Assembly: GCF_016031615.1 (NCBI RefSeq)
Contig: NZ_JACYXC010000001.1
Location: 2,046,001-2,110,000 of the forward strand
Direction: 5' to 3'
From: Streptomyces pactum
GTDB lineage: Bacteria > Actinomycetota > Actinomycetes > Streptomycetales > Streptomycetaceae
DNA: 64,000 nucleotides
This document shows positions 1 through 8,619 of this stretch, piece after piece. Both the position numbers and the translations under genes were made by a program. Position 1 is the first letter of the stretch; the number at the start of each line of letters is the position of its first letter. The notes beneath the pieces were generated by a model that was given only the letters and a program-made list of their open reading frames with translations, was not told where the DNA came from and ran no database searches.

Positions 1-321
1 GTTGGGCGCGGGGTCGGTCGCGCCGCCGAGCGCGAAGAGGTGGGCCCGCTCGCTCCGGTCCAGCAGCAGCGCCCGGGCGATGGCGTCCAGCACCTGCGGG
101 GACACCTGGATGTCGCGCGCCTGCTCCAGCCACGTGTACCAGGTGACGCCGACGGCGGAGAGCTGGGCCACCTCCTCGCGGCGCAGTCCGGGGGTGCGCC
201 GTCTGCGTCCGCGCTCCAGTCCGACCTGTTCGGGGGTGATGCGCTCCCGGCGGCTGCGGAGGAAGGCGGCGAGTTCCGCGCGGCGGACCCGCGCCTCGGT
301 GGTGCGGACGGCGGTGGTCAT
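1..321 (-). CDS. XRE-family transcriptional regulator, 3' part beyond the window
   Basis: Only the N-terminal 107 residues are present; the gene runs off the left edge. The visible part is a helix-turn-helix with the signature TPGLRREEVAQLSAVGVTWY followed by WLEQARDIQVSPQVLDAIARAL. This matches the large actinobacterial family that couples an XRE DNA-binding domain to a C-terminal MmyB-like ligand-binding domain, though that second domain lies outside the window. The gene diverges from an MFS exporter with 100 bp between starts, and that gap holds inverted repeats, so it probably regulates the exporter. The family call is firm; the ligand is unknown. Confidence 0.85.
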   Translation of the reverse strand, partial: MTTAVRTTEARVRRAELAAFLRSRRERITPEQVGLERGRRRRTPGLRREEVAQLSAVGVTWYTWLEQARDIQVSPQVLDAIARALLLDRSERAHLFALGGATDPAPN

Positions 322-353
322 GGTGCCATGGTGCCCGGCCGGTCATCCCGTTG

Positions 354-396
354 CCAGGTACTCCTGATACCAGGATCGGAAGACTCTGGTACCTGG
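354..396. promoter_or_regulatory. Nested inverted repeats between XRE regulator and MFS gene
   Basis: CCAGGTA (354-360) is mirrored by TACCTGG (390-396), and inside it TACCAG (368-373) is mirrored by CTGGTA (386-391). The stretch is less GC-rich than its surroundings and lies between two divergent starts. It is a likely operator for the XRE regulator and may cover both promoters. No binding evidence exists. Confidence 0.5.
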
Positions 397-421
397 TTGA
401 GCGAGCCACGACCGTGGAGGG

Positions 422-1924
422 GTGAGCGATATCCGTGTACGTCCCCCCGCTGTGAACGTGCCCTCCGTCCGGCCGCCCGCGGCCGCCGCCCTGTCCCCGG
501 TGGGCCTGGCCACCGTGCTGATCGGTGCCGCGCTGCCGCTGATCGACTTCTTCATCGTCAACGTCGCGCTGCCGGCCATGGGCCGGGACCTGCGCGCCGG
601 TGAGGCGGTGCTGGAGCTGGTGGTGGCCGGTTACGGCGTGGCGTACGCCGTGCTGCTGGTCCTCGGCGGGCGGCTCGGCGACTCCTTCGGCCGCCGCCGG
701 CTCTACCTGACCGGGATGGCGGCGTTCGGGGTCACCTCGCTCGCCTGCGGGCTGGCGCCGGACGCCTGGACCCTGGTGGCCGCCCGGGTGGCGCAGGGCG
801 CCGCGGCGGCGCTGCTGCTGCCGCAGGTGCTCGCCACCATCCACGCCACCACCAGCGGCCCGCGCCGGGCGCGGGCACTGAGCCTGTACGGGGCGACCGC
901 CGGGCTGTCCATGGTGGCCGGGCAGATCCTGGGCGGGCTGCTGGTGGCCGCCGATGTGGCGGGCACCGGCTGGCGCGCGGTGTTCCTGGTGAACGTGCCG
1001 GTCGCCCTGGTGGGGCTGGCGCTGGCCCTGCGTACCGTCCCGGAGACCCGCTCCGAGCGTCCGGCCGGGGTGGACGTCCCCGGCACGCTGCTGCTGGCGG
1101 CCACGCTGATCGCGCTGCTGCTGCCGCTGACCGAGGGCCGGGCGGCCGGCTGGCCGGTGTGGACCTGGGTGTCCCTGGCGCTGTTCCCGCTGCTGGCCGC
1201 CGCCTTCTGGACGGTGGAGCGCCGCGCCGACCGCGCCGCGGCGCGGACCGGCGGGCCGGCCGGTGACGGGGCCCGGGCCGGTGGCGCGGGCGGCTCCGGC
1301 CGGGTGCCGCTGGTGCCGCCGAGCCTGTTCGAACTGCCGGGTCTGCGCCGCGGTCTGGCCCTGATCCTGCCGTTCTCGATCGGTTTCGGCGGCTTCATGT
1401 TCGTGATCGCGGTGGCGCTCCAGCAGGGGCTGCGGTACGGCCCGGTGGCGGCCGGGCTGGCGCTGGTGCCGATGGCCGTGGCGTTCTTCACCGCGTCCCT
1501 GGTGCAGCCCCGGCTGGTGGCCCGGTTCGGCGGCGCGGTGGTGACGGCCGGCGGCCTGGTCCAGGCGCTGGGGCTGGGGCTGCTGGCGGTGACGGTGGCG
1601 CGCGGCTGGCCGGGGCTGTCCGGCTGGGAGCTGCTGCCGGGGATGCTGCTGGCCGGGCTGGGGCAGGGCTTCCAGCTGCCGGTGCTGTTCCGGATCATCC
1701 TGGCGGACGTGCCGGCCGAGCGGGCCGGCGTGGGCAGCGGGGTGCTGGTCACCGCCCAGCAGGCCGCCCTGGCGCTGGGCGTGGCGACCCTGGGCACCCT
1801 CTTCCTCTCCCTGGAGCCGTCGGTCGGCATGCGCGACGCCCTGGTGTGGACGCTCGGCGCCCAGCTGGCGGCGGTCGCGCTGACGGTGGGCCTGAGCCTG
1901 CGGCTGCCCCGGTCGCTGACCTGA
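422..1924 (+). CDS. MFS drug exporter, EmrB/QacA (DHA2) type
   Basis: The 500-residue protein is almost wholly hydrophobic and has the length expected for a 14-helix DHA2 proton antiporter. Helix 1 begins near residue 25 (LIGAALPLIDFFIVNVALPA). A motif-A-like loop, GGRLGDSFGRRRLY, follows helix 2. A charged, glycine-rich loop near residues 265-295 marks the middle of the protein. It starts with GTG, preceded by GTGGAGG at 414-420. Such proteins export lipophilic drugs or dyes across the cell membrane. The substrate cannot be read from sequence. The divergent XRE gene is the likely regulator. Confidence 0.88.
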   Translation: MSDIRVRPPAVNVPSVRPPAAAALSPVGLATVLIGAALPLIDFFIVNVALPAMGRDLRAGEAVLELVVAGYGVAYAVLLVLGGRLGDSFGRRRLYLTGMAAFGVTSLACGLAPDAWTLVAARVAQGAAAALLLPQVLATIHATTSGPRRARALSLYGATAGLSMVAGQILGGLLVAADVAGTGWRAVFLVNVPVALVGLALALRTVPETRSERPAGVDVPGTLLLAATLIALLLPLTEGRAAGWPVWTWVSLALFPLLAAAFWTVERRADRAAARTGGPAGDGARAGGAGGSGRVPLVPPSLFELPGLRRGLALILPFSIGFGGFMFVIAVALQQGLRYGPVAAGLALVPMAVAFFTASLVQPRLVARFGGAVVTAGGLVQALGLGLLAVTVARGWPGLSGWELLPGMLLAGLGQGFQLPVLFRIILADVPAERAGVGSGVLVTAQQAALALGVATLGTLFLSLEPSVGMRDALVWTLGAQLAAVALTVGLSLRLPRSLT

Positions 1925-2078
1925 CGGCCCGGCCGGCCGGCGACTGGCCCGGGGCGAACGGGACCGGGCGGAGCGGGACCGGGCCCGGTGGGCGGTGCGG
2001 CCCGGGGCCGCGTGCGGGTGTGGCCGTCGTCCGCCCGCCCCCCCGCCCCTGCCGGGCGGGGCCCCGGCCCGAACCCGG

Positions 2079-2408
2079 TCAGCCGCGCGGTCCGCCGCCC
2101 GGCCAGGTGCTCGGCGCGATGTCCACCACCCGGTGCAACTCCTCCCGGCCCGCCCCGCCCGACGCCTGCACCGAGATGCCGTACGACACCATCGCGAGGT
2201 AGCGGGCCAGGTCGCCCGCATCGACGTCCTGGGGCAGGTCGCCCTCCCGCTGGGCGCGCTCGAACCGCTCGCCCGGTTCCTCCTCGCCGTCGCGGAGCCG
2301 GTGCACCGGCTCCGCGCGCATCTCCGCCCCCTGCCGTCCGGTGGTCGGGGCGCCCTGCACGACGAGGCAGCCGCCGGCCGGGTTCTGTTCCGAGGTGGTG
2401 ACCTCCAC
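2079..2408 (-). pseudogene. TetR-family regulator remnant: C-terminal domain only
   Basis: The 109 codons read NPAGGCLVVQGAPTTG, then RFERAQREGDLPQDVDAGD and LARYLAMVSYGISVQASGG. These are hallmarks of the C-terminal ligand-binding domain of one TetR subfamily. The N-terminal helix-turn-helix (about 80-90 residues) is absent: only 48 bp separate this segment from the stop codon of the next gene upstream. The GTG at 2408 has no convincing ribosome-binding site. It is most simply a decapitated regulator left by a deletion. A function as a stand-alone ligand-binding protein is possible but less likely. Confidence 0.7.
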
Positions 2409-2456
2409 CCGACGGTGACGGTACGGGCCGGTGACGGTCCCCCTGGCCGGGCCGGC

Positions 2457-3224
2457 TCAGCCGGCCGACCCCGGGACGGTGTGCCGGACCCAGACGTTGG
2501 GCTCGACGTAGACCGCCCGGTCCAGCGCCGTGTCGCAGACCACCGGCACCAGGGCGCCGGGCACCTCGACCGCGCCGTCGCGGTCGAACGGCAGGCCGGT
2601 CCACCGCCGCCACTGGTCGAGCGACCCGCTGACCGTCATGGAGGCCGGCGCGATCTTCTCGATGGTGCCGCCGGCCTTGACGTGCACCCGCAGCCACGGG
2701 TCGGCCGGCAGCCCGTCCTCGCGCCGCCGGCGCAGGTACTCGGCCATCGGGACGTGCGGCTCCCGGTGCTTGGCGTTCGGGCGGACCGGGGCCATCAGGG
2801 CGGTGTGCCCCTGGGCGCCGGCGGCGGCCCGCATCGCGGCCAGCATGCGGTACGACAGTCCGCGGCCGAGGTGGGCGTTGTCCACCGTGATCTCCAGGGC
2901 GCTGACGACGGTGGCCGGACGCCCGTGCCGCAGGTCGGAGAACGCCCAGCTCAGCACCCGGTCCCAGCCCTGGTCCGGGGTCTCCTCCCGGCCCTCCGCC
3001 GCGCCGTTGAACGGCACGCTGAGCCCGCGCGCCACCACCCGGTCCCCCTCGGTGGCCACCACGCAGTACTCCGGGAAGTCCTCGGCCACCCGGCTCCACA
3101 GGGCGGCGGCCACCAGGTCGTGGGCGACGAAGACCGGCCAGGACTCGTCGATCAGGTAGATCCCCGGGGTCAGCGACGGGCGTTCGGCGAGCGTGGTGAT
3201 GCGGATGTCGTCATGTTCGGTCAC
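2457..3224 (-). CDS. GNAT-like N-acetyltransferase domain protein
   Basis: The 255-residue protein resembles uncharacterised actinobacterial GNAT-fold transferases. The segment TVVSALEITVDNAHLGRGLS (about residues 94-115) fits the beta4-alpha3 region where acetyl-CoA pyrophosphate binds, with HLGRGLS as a Q/RxxGxG/A-like loop. It is followed by YRMLAAMRAAAGAQGHTALM. The C-terminal third (VHVKAGGTIEKIAPASMTV) is shared by this subgroup. The GTG start at 3224 follows GCAGGG. No substrate can be assigned. Its original neighbour downstream is only a TetR remnant. Confidence 0.6.
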   Translation of the reverse strand: MTEHDDIRITTLAERPSLTPGIYLIDESWPVFVAHDLVAAALWSRVAEDFPEYCVVATEGDRVVARGLSVPFNGAAEGREETPDQGWDRVLSWAFSDLRHGRPATVVSALEITVDNAHLGRGLSYRMLAAMRAAAGAQGHTALMAPVRPNAKHREPHVPMAEYLRRRREDGLPADPWLRVHVKAGGTIEKIAPASMTVSGSLDQWRRWTGLPFDRDGAVEVPGALVPVVCDTALDRAVYVEPNVWVRHTVPGSAG

Positions 3225-3514
3225 GGCGGAGCACCCTGCCACATCCGCACCCGCCACGACCAGGGGTTTTCCCCCGGCCGACCCGCCGCTCCCCGCCCCG
3301 GCCGGCTCCGGACAGGACCGCCGACCGCCTTCCCCCGAGGGGCCCGGGGAGCTCTCCGGGGCCGGGAGCCGGTCCGGGCCCGGGGAGCCGGGTGGTGTCC
3401 GTCGGAGCGGGTGCCGGCCCCACGTCCCCGGCCCACGTCCCCGGCCCACGTCCCCCGGTCCCGTCACCGGCCCGACCGGGCCCGCTCCGCCGCGGGGCGG
3501 AACCGCGACGCCGG

Positions 3515-4999
3515 TCAGTCGTCCCGGTCGGCGAGGAGGCCGGACGTCTCGTAGCGCAGCGCCTCCGGTACGGCGGCGTCGATGGCGGCGACGGCCGGCC
3601 CGATCTTCGCCCACAGCTCCGGCACCACCGGGACGAGGCAACCGCAGGAGCCGAACACCACGCGGCCCGCGCCCCGCACCTCCACGCCCACGACCTCGTC
3701 GAAGGGCACATGGTGCACGTCGTGGCCGGCGTCGCGGCACCACAGTCCGGAGGGGCCGACGCCGAGCCGTGCCGCGCGGGCCTCCGAGGAGATGATCCGG
3801 TTGGCCAGCGAGGGCTTGAAGACCCGCACGTCGGACGGGAACGCGCGCGTGGCGGAGCAGGGGTCCTGGGCGAGGGAGGCGCCGTCGAGCCGCCGCAGCT
3901 CCACCTCCACCTCGCTCGGCACGACGAGCAGGACGGTGTCGAGCGCGCCGGTGAACGCCCGCCCCGCCTGTTCCGGGGTGACCTTCGCCAGGGCGTCCAG
4001 CCGTGTCCGCGCGTCCCGGTATTCGAGCCCGAACAGCAGGCACGCGGCGGCTTCGCCGAGTTCGGAGGGCACCGACCGCGGGTCGAGCCAGACCTCCCGG
4101 AACCCGGCCAGCTCCTCCGCGAGCTCCTCCTCGGTGACTCCGGCGCCCGCCATCCGCAGGGTCTCCTCCCACAGCAGCTCGGCGACGCGCTGTTCCTGGC
4201 CCTCCCGGGCGTCCAGGCACAGGAGGTACTCGCCCTGCCCCGCGCCCGTGGGGACGCGGGCGCCGTCCACCTCGTACGACAAGCCCTCCTGGTGCCGTGC
4301 CCGCTGCCGGAGCCGTTCCTGGAGCACGGCGTGGGCGAGCACCAGCGCGGGGTCGTCGGTGTCGCCGTGGAAGGCCAGGCCGGGCCCGGGTACCTCGGCC
4401 GGGAACCAGGCCGGCCCCGCCTTGCGCACCGGCTGTGCCGTGCCGCGGCCGGGCCGTGGGCCGCGTGGCAGCGGAAGGCGCAGGCCGGCCGGCGGCGGGC
4501 CGGTCAGCACCAGGACGGCGTTGTCCGCGTGGAAGTAGCGGGCGGCGATGTCACGGACGGCCTGGGCGGGGATGCGGTCGGGTCCCGGCCCGTCCCAGGA
4601 AGCCAGTCCGGCGCCGACCGTGCCGTACCGGAACGACAGCAGCTCCGCGCCGGTGGGGTCGATGACGCCGGCGCCCTCGGCGGCGAGCACCCCGGCCTCG
4701 CGCTCCATCCGGTCCAGCGGCAGCGCGGACAGCGCCTCGCAGACCCGGACCAGGAACTCCGTCACCTGCGCGGGGCTCCCCGACGCGGTGAACTCGGTGA
4801 GGGAGAGCGTGACCGACGCGTTGTGCTCGTGGTGGAGCCGCGGCAGCGTGCTCATCGCCAGGTGCTCGACGAGATGCGTCACTCCCAGGTGCCTGAACGA
4901 CTCGTCACTCAGCCCGCACCCGAAGACGAGGGCGGCTTCGAGGGGGCCGGGGGCCTGAGTCCACAGAACGGTCACGCCGTCGATCACGTCACGCTGCAT
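3515..4999 (-). CDS. M16-family (insulinase-like) peptidase protein with PH-like C-terminal part
   Basis: The 494-residue protein carries the inverted zinc motif HLVEH at residues 42-46, with candidate acidic ligands about 70 residues later (MEREAGVLAAEG). The following half resembles M16 inactive-domain sequence, for example the stretch around EGLSYEVDGARVPTG. The last 90 residues (from about FKPSLANRIISSEARA) look like a small beta-rich, PH-like domain and are unusual for this family. M16 enzymes work as clamshells of two halves, so one polypeptide with both halves could be active alone. No strong ribosome-binding site precedes the ATG at 4999. Substrate and location are unknown; no signal peptide is seen. 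Confidence 0.65.
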   Translation of the reverse strand: MQRDVIDGVTVLWTQAPGPLEAALVFGCGLSDESFRHLGVTHLVEHLAMSTLPRLHHEHNASVTLSLTEFTASGSPAQVTEFLVRVCEALSALPLDRMEREAGVLAAEGAGVIDPTGAELLSFRYGTVGAGLASWDGPGPDRIPAQAVRDIAARYFHADNAVLVLTGPPPAGLRLPLPRGPRPGRGTAQPVRKAGPAWFPAEVPGPGLAFHGDTDDPALVLAHAVLQERLRQRARHQEGLSYEVDGARVPTGAGQGEYLLCLDAREGQEQRVAELLWEETLRMAGAGVTEEELAEELAGFREVWLDPRSVPSELGEAAACLLFGLEYRDARTRLDALAKVTPEQAGRAFTGALDTVLLVVPSEVEVELRRLDGASLAQDPCSATRAFPSDVRVFKPSLANRIISSEARAARLGVGPSGLWCRDAGHDVHHVPFDEVVGVEVRGAGRVVFGSCGCLVPVVPELWAKIGPAVAAIDAAVPEALRYETSGLLADRDD

Positions 5000-5100
5000 G
5001 GCGTGATCATATGTTCGACCCGCGCCGTGCTCGACGGCACACCGGCACGGCCCCGTCCCGCCCCCTGCCGCGCGGCACGCGGTCCGCCGCGCCGGACGCC

Positions 5101-5135
5101 CACGGCCCCGGTTCCACGCGGGAACCGGGGCCGTG
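5101..5135 (-). terminator. Intrinsic terminator after glyS
   Basis: A perfect 15-bp stem (CACGGCCCCGGTTCC with its complement at 5121-5135) closes a 5-nt loop. It lies 63 nt past the glyS stop and before the divergent M16 gene region. There is no U tract, as is common in Streptomyces. Confidence 0.75.
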
Positions 5136-5197
5136 GGGAGGCGGTCCGTCACCGGGGCCGCGCCGGGAGGACCGGCCGGGCCGGCGGGACGGCGTCG

Positions 5198-6580
5198 TCA
5201 GCAGCCGATGAGCCGGCCGCCGAGGTAGCTCTGGATCTGGTCCAGCGAGACCCGCTCCTGCTTCATGGTGTCGCGCTCGCGCACCGTCACCGCGTTGTCG
5301 TCCAGGGTGTCGAAGTCCACGGTGACGCAGAACGGCGTGCCGATCTCGTCCTGGCGGCGGTAGCGGCGGCCGATCGCGCCGGCGTCGTCGAACTCGATGT
5401 TCCAGTGCTTGCGCAGGTCGGTGGCGAGCCCCTTGGCCTTCGGGGACAGCTCCGGGTTGCGGGACAGCGGCAGCACCGCGACCTTGACCGGCGCCAGGCG
5501 CGGGTCGAGGCGCATCACGGTGCGCTTCTCCATCTTGCCCTTGGCGTTGGGCGCCTCGTCCTCGACGTAGGCGTCCAGCATGAAGGCGAGCATGGCGCGG
5601 TTGACGCCCGCGGCCGGCTCGATGACGTACGGGGTCCAGCGCTCACCGGCCTCCTGGTCGAAGTACGACAGGTCCTGGCCGGAGGCGGCGGAGTGCGCCT
5701 TGAGGTCGTAGTCGGTGCGGTTGGCCACGCCCTCCAGCTCGGAGAACTCGGTGCCGCCGAAGTTGAAGCGGTACTCGATGTCGGCGGTGCGCTTGGAGTA
5801 GTGGGAGAGCTTTTCCTTGGGGTGCTCGTACCAGCGGATGTTCTCCTCGCGGATGCCGAGGTCGCGGTACCAGTTCCAGCGCTGCTCCATCCAGTACTCG
5901 TGCCACTGCTCGTCCTCGCCCGGCTTGACGAAGAATTCCATCTCCATCTGCTCGAACTCGCGGGTGCGGAAGATGAAGTTGCCCGGGGTGATCTCGTTGC
6001 GGAAGGACTTGCCGACCTGGGCGATGCCGAACGGGGGCTTGCGGCGCGAGGTCTGCTGCACCTGCATGAAGTTGGTGAAGATGCCCTGGGCGGTCTCCGG
6101 GCGCAGGTAGGCGACCGAGCCGGAGTCCTGGGTGGGGCCGAGGTGGGTGGAGAGCAGGCCGGAGAACTGCTTGGGCTCGGTGAAGCCGCCCTTGTTGCCG
6201 CAGTGCGGGCAGTTGATGTCGGCCAGGCCGTTCTCGGGGGCCTTGCCGTGCTTGGCCTCGTACGCCTCCTCCAGGTGGTCGGCGCGGAAGCGCTTGTGGC
6301 AGGAGGTGCATTCGGTGAGCGGGTCGGTGAAGGTGGCGACGTGACCGGACGCCTCCCAGACCTCACGGGCCAGGATCACCGACGAGTCGAGGCCGACGAC
6401 GTCGTCGCGCGAGGTGACCATGGAGCGCCACCACTGCCGCTTGATGTTCTCCTTCAGTTCCACACCGAGCGGCCCGTAGTCCCAGGCGGCCCGCTGACCG
6501 CCGTAGATCTCACTGCACGGGTAGACGAAGCCACGGCGCTTGCTCAGGCTGACGATGGTGTCGATCTTGTCGGCGGCCAC
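5198..6580 (-). CDS. glyS: Glycyl-tRNA synthetase (single-chain, class II)
   Basis: The 460-residue enzyme attaches glycine to tRNA-Gly in the cytoplasm. It opens with DKIDTIVSLSKRRGFVYPCS and WDYGPLGVELKENIK, typical of the dimeric bacterial/eukaryal type. A zinc-binding insertion has paired cysteines (CTSCHKRF, then NCPHCGNKGG). Class II motif 2 is in VGKSFRNEITPGNFIFRTRE. The C-terminal anticodon-binding domain begins near VKVAVLPLSRNPELSPKAKG. The GTG start at 6580 is preceded by GAAGAGAG. It sits divergent to znuA, an arrangement that I recall from other Streptomyces. Confidence 0.98.
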   Translation of the reverse strand: MAADKIDTIVSLSKRRGFVYPCSEIYGGQRAAWDYGPLGVELKENIKRQWWRSMVTSRDDVVGLDSSVILAREVWEASGHVATFTDPLTECTSCHKRFRADHLEEAYEAKHGKAPENGLADINCPHCGNKGGFTEPKQFSGLLSTHLGPTQDSGSVAYLRPETAQGIFTNFMQVQQTSRRKPPFGIAQVGKSFRNEITPGNFIFRTREFEQMEMEFFVKPGEDEQWHEYWMEQRWNWYRDLGIREENIRWYEHPKEKLSHYSKRTADIEYRFNFGGTEFSELEGVANRTDYDLKAHSAASGQDLSYFDQEAGERWTPYVIEPAAGVNRAMLAFMLDAYVEDEAPNAKGKMEKRTVMRLDPRLAPVKVAVLPLSRNPELSPKAKGLATDLRKHWNIEFDDAGAIGRRYRRQDEIGTPFCVTVDFDTLDDNAVTVRERDTMKQERVSLDQIQSYLGGRLIGC

Positions 6581-6801
6581 GGTGCTCTCTTCATTGGTGA
6601 CGACGGGTGGACAAGGACGGCGGCGGGTCGCACGGCACCGCGATGAGGCGCCCGGGAGGCGGGCGCGACATGCGCAGGGCGCGGAGCGCTCCGCCGGTGC
6701 CGGCGCCCGGGATAAAGACGGGCGGGCGAATGCTCAGGTTACCGGCGCGTGCACCCCTGGGATCAAATCGAATGGGGGCGAGCATCCACTGACCACTCTT
6801 G

Positions 6802-6841
6802 TTGACAATGGTTTCCAATTTTGTTGAAAATGAGAGTCATG
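6802..6841 (+). promoter_or_regulatory. znuA promoter with two Zur-like boxes
   Basis: A -35 box TTGACA (6802-6807) and a plausible -10 GAAAAT (6826-6831) are 18 bp apart. Two 7-1-7 palindromes resembling the actinobacterial Zur box TGAAAATGATTTTCA overlap them: TGACAATGGTTTCCA at 6803-6817 (2 mismatches) and TGAAAATGAGAGTCA at 6825-6839 (3 mismatches). Their centres are 22 bp apart, so two Zur dimers could sit on the same face of the helix and block RNA polymerase when zinc is plentiful. Confidence 0.75.
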
Positions 6842-7828
6842 AACGTACGCCGCCTCATACCCAGCACCGTCCTCGCCGGCGCCACCGCGCTCGGCCTGGT
6901 CGGTCTCACCGCATGCGCCGCCGACGAGTCGTCGGGGCGGACGAAGGACGGCAAACTGGACGTTGTGGCGTCGTTCTACCCCGTGCAGTTCCTCGCCGAG
7001 CGGATCGGCGGCGAGCACGTCGAGGTGACCGCCCTCACCAAGCCGGGCACCGAACCCCACGACCTGGAGCTCAAGCCCCGGCAGATCGGGCGGCTGAGCG
7101 AGGCCGGGCTGGTGGTCTACCTCAAGGGGGTGCAGCCGGCCGTGGACGACGCCATCGAGGAGAACGGCCCGGAGCACATCGCCGAGCTGTCCACCTTCAC
7201 CGAGCTGGAGGAGCACGGCTCGGCGGTGGACGGCCACGGCCACGAGGACGAGGAGCACGGCGCGGACGAGCACGCCGAGGAGGGCCACGACCACGGCCAC
7301 GACGGCGACGCCGACCCGCACGTCTGGCTGGACCCGGTGAAGTACGCCGAGGCCGCCGAGGGGGTCGGCAAGGCGCTCCAGAAGGCCGACCCCGACCACG
7401 CGGCCGACTACCGGAAGAACACCGCCGGCCTGGTCCGGGAGCTGCACGCGCTCGACACCGAGTTCAAGGAGGGCCTGGCCGGCCGCTCCTCGGACACCTT
7501 CATCACCACCCACGCGGCCTTCGGCTACCTCGCCGACCGCTACGGCCTGCGCCAGGAGGCCATCTCCGGGGTGGACCCGGAGTCCGAGCCGAGCCCGGCG
7601 CGGATCAGGGAGCTGCACGAGACCGCCGAGCACGAGAAGGTCGGCACGGTCTTCTTCGAGACGCTGGCCAGCGACCGCACCGCCAGGACCCTGGCGGACG
7701 ACCTGAACCTGAAGACCGATGTGCTGGACCCGCTCGAAGGCATCACCGACCGGTCCCGCGGCGACGACTACTTCGCCGTCCAGCGCGCCAATCTCAAGGC
7801 CCTGCGCCAGGCGCTGGGCGCCAGGTGA
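6839..7828 (+). CDS. znuA: Zinc ABC transporter substrate-binding lipoprotein
   Basis: The 329-residue protein binds zinc outside the membrane and hands it to ZnuB. A lipobox ends at Cys26 (VGLTAC). The cluster A-I substrate-binding fold is visible: KLDVVASFYPVQFLAERIGG, then TKPGTEPHDLELKP with metal ligand His74. A His/Asp/Glu-rich loop spans about residues 126-161 (HGHEDEEHGADEH, GHDHGHDGDADPH) and is typical of zinc rather than manganese binders. THAAFGYLADRYGL follows later. The start at 6839 is preferred; ATG at 6830 is an in-frame alternative. The spacing to the -10 box suggests a leaderless mRNA. It is first in znuA-znuC-znuB. Confidence 0.95.
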   Translation: MNVRRLIPSTVLAGATALGLVGLTACAADESSGRTKDGKLDVVASFYPVQFLAERIGGEHVEVTALTKPGTEPHDLELKPRQIGRLSEAGLVVYLKGVQPAVDDAIEENGPEHIAELSTFTELEEHGSAVDGHGHEDEEHGADEHAEEGHDHGHDGDADPHVWLDPVKYAEAAEGVGKALQKADPDHAADYRKNTAGLVRELHALDTEFKEGLAGRSSDTFITTHAAFGYLADRYGLRQEAISGVDPESEPSPARIRELHETAEHEKVGTVFFETLASDRTARTLADDLNLKTDVLDPLEGITDRSRGDDYFAVQRANLKALRQALGAR

Positions 7829-7833
7829 CCGAC

Positions 7834-8619
7834 ATGACGGAGGCGGCAGGTATGGAGGAGCCGGTCATATCCCTCAGCGGGGCGACCGCGTCACTGGGGT
7901 CCCGGCCCGTGCTGCGCGGGGTCGATCTGACCGTGCGCCGCGGCGAGGTCGTCGCGCTGCTCGGGGCGAACGGCTCGGGCAAGTCGACCGCGGTCCGCGC
8001 GGTGGTCGGCCAGGTGCCGCTCACCGCCGGTGAGCTGCGGCTGTTCGGCACGCCCCACCGGCGCTTCCGCGCCTGGGCGCGGATCGGCTACGTCCCGCAG
8101 CGCACCACCGCGGCCAGCGGGGTGCCGGCCACCGTGCGCGAGGTCGTCTCGGCCGGCCGGCTGGCCCGCACCCGGCTGCGCCCGCCGCGCCGGGCGGACC
8201 GGGAGGCGGTGCACCGCGCCCTGGAGCTGGTGGGCATGGCCGACCGGGCCCGGGACTCGGTCAACGCGCTCTCCGGCGGCCAGCACCAGCGGGTGCTGAT
8301 CGCCCGCGCGCTGGCCGCCGAACCGGAGCTGCTGATCATGGACGAGCCGATGGCCGGCGTGGACCTGGCCAGCCAGGAGATCCTCGCCGGGACGCTGCGC
8401 GAGCAGGTCGCGGCCGGCGCCACGGTGCTGCTGGTGCTCCACGAGCTGGGCCCGCTGGAGCCGCTGATCGACCGCGCGGTGGTGCTGCGGGACGGCTGCG
8501 TGGTGCACGACGGCCCGCCGCCGCGGGCCGTCGGCCAGCACGCGCTGCCCGGCCACGACCATGTGCACCCGCACGCCCCGCACCACGACGAACCGATCCG
8601 GACAGGTCTGCTCAGCTGA
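7834..8619 (+). CDS. znuC: Zinc ABC transporter ATP-binding protein
   Basis: This ATPase drives zinc import. It shows Walker A (GANGSGKST), the ABC signature (LSGGQHQRV), Walker B (LLIMDEP) and the switch histidine (LVLHELG). The C-terminus is rich in histidine (HALPGHDHVHPHAPHHDE), which may buffer zinc. ATG at 7834 follows AGGTGA; a second start at 7852 has a better-spaced GGAGG at 7839-7843, so the first six residues are uncertain. The stop overlaps the znuB start (TGATG), implying translational coupling. Confidence 0.95.
   Translation: MTEAAGMEEPVISLSGATASLGSRPVLRGVDLTVRRGEVVALLGANGSGKSTAVRAVVGQVPLTAGELRLFGTPHRRFRAWARIGYVPQRTTAASGVPATVREVVSAGRLARTRLRPPRRADREAVHRALELVGMADRARDSVNALSGGQHQRVLIARALAAEPELLIMDEPMAGVDLASQEILAGTLREQVAAGATVLLVLHELGPLEPLIDRAVVLRDGCVVHDGPPPRAVGQHALPGHDHVHPHAPHHDEPIRTGLLS

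Noticed and set aside
3392..6646. 1084-codon open frame on the + strand
   Set aside because: Antisense of the M16 and glyS genes; it is a shadow frame.
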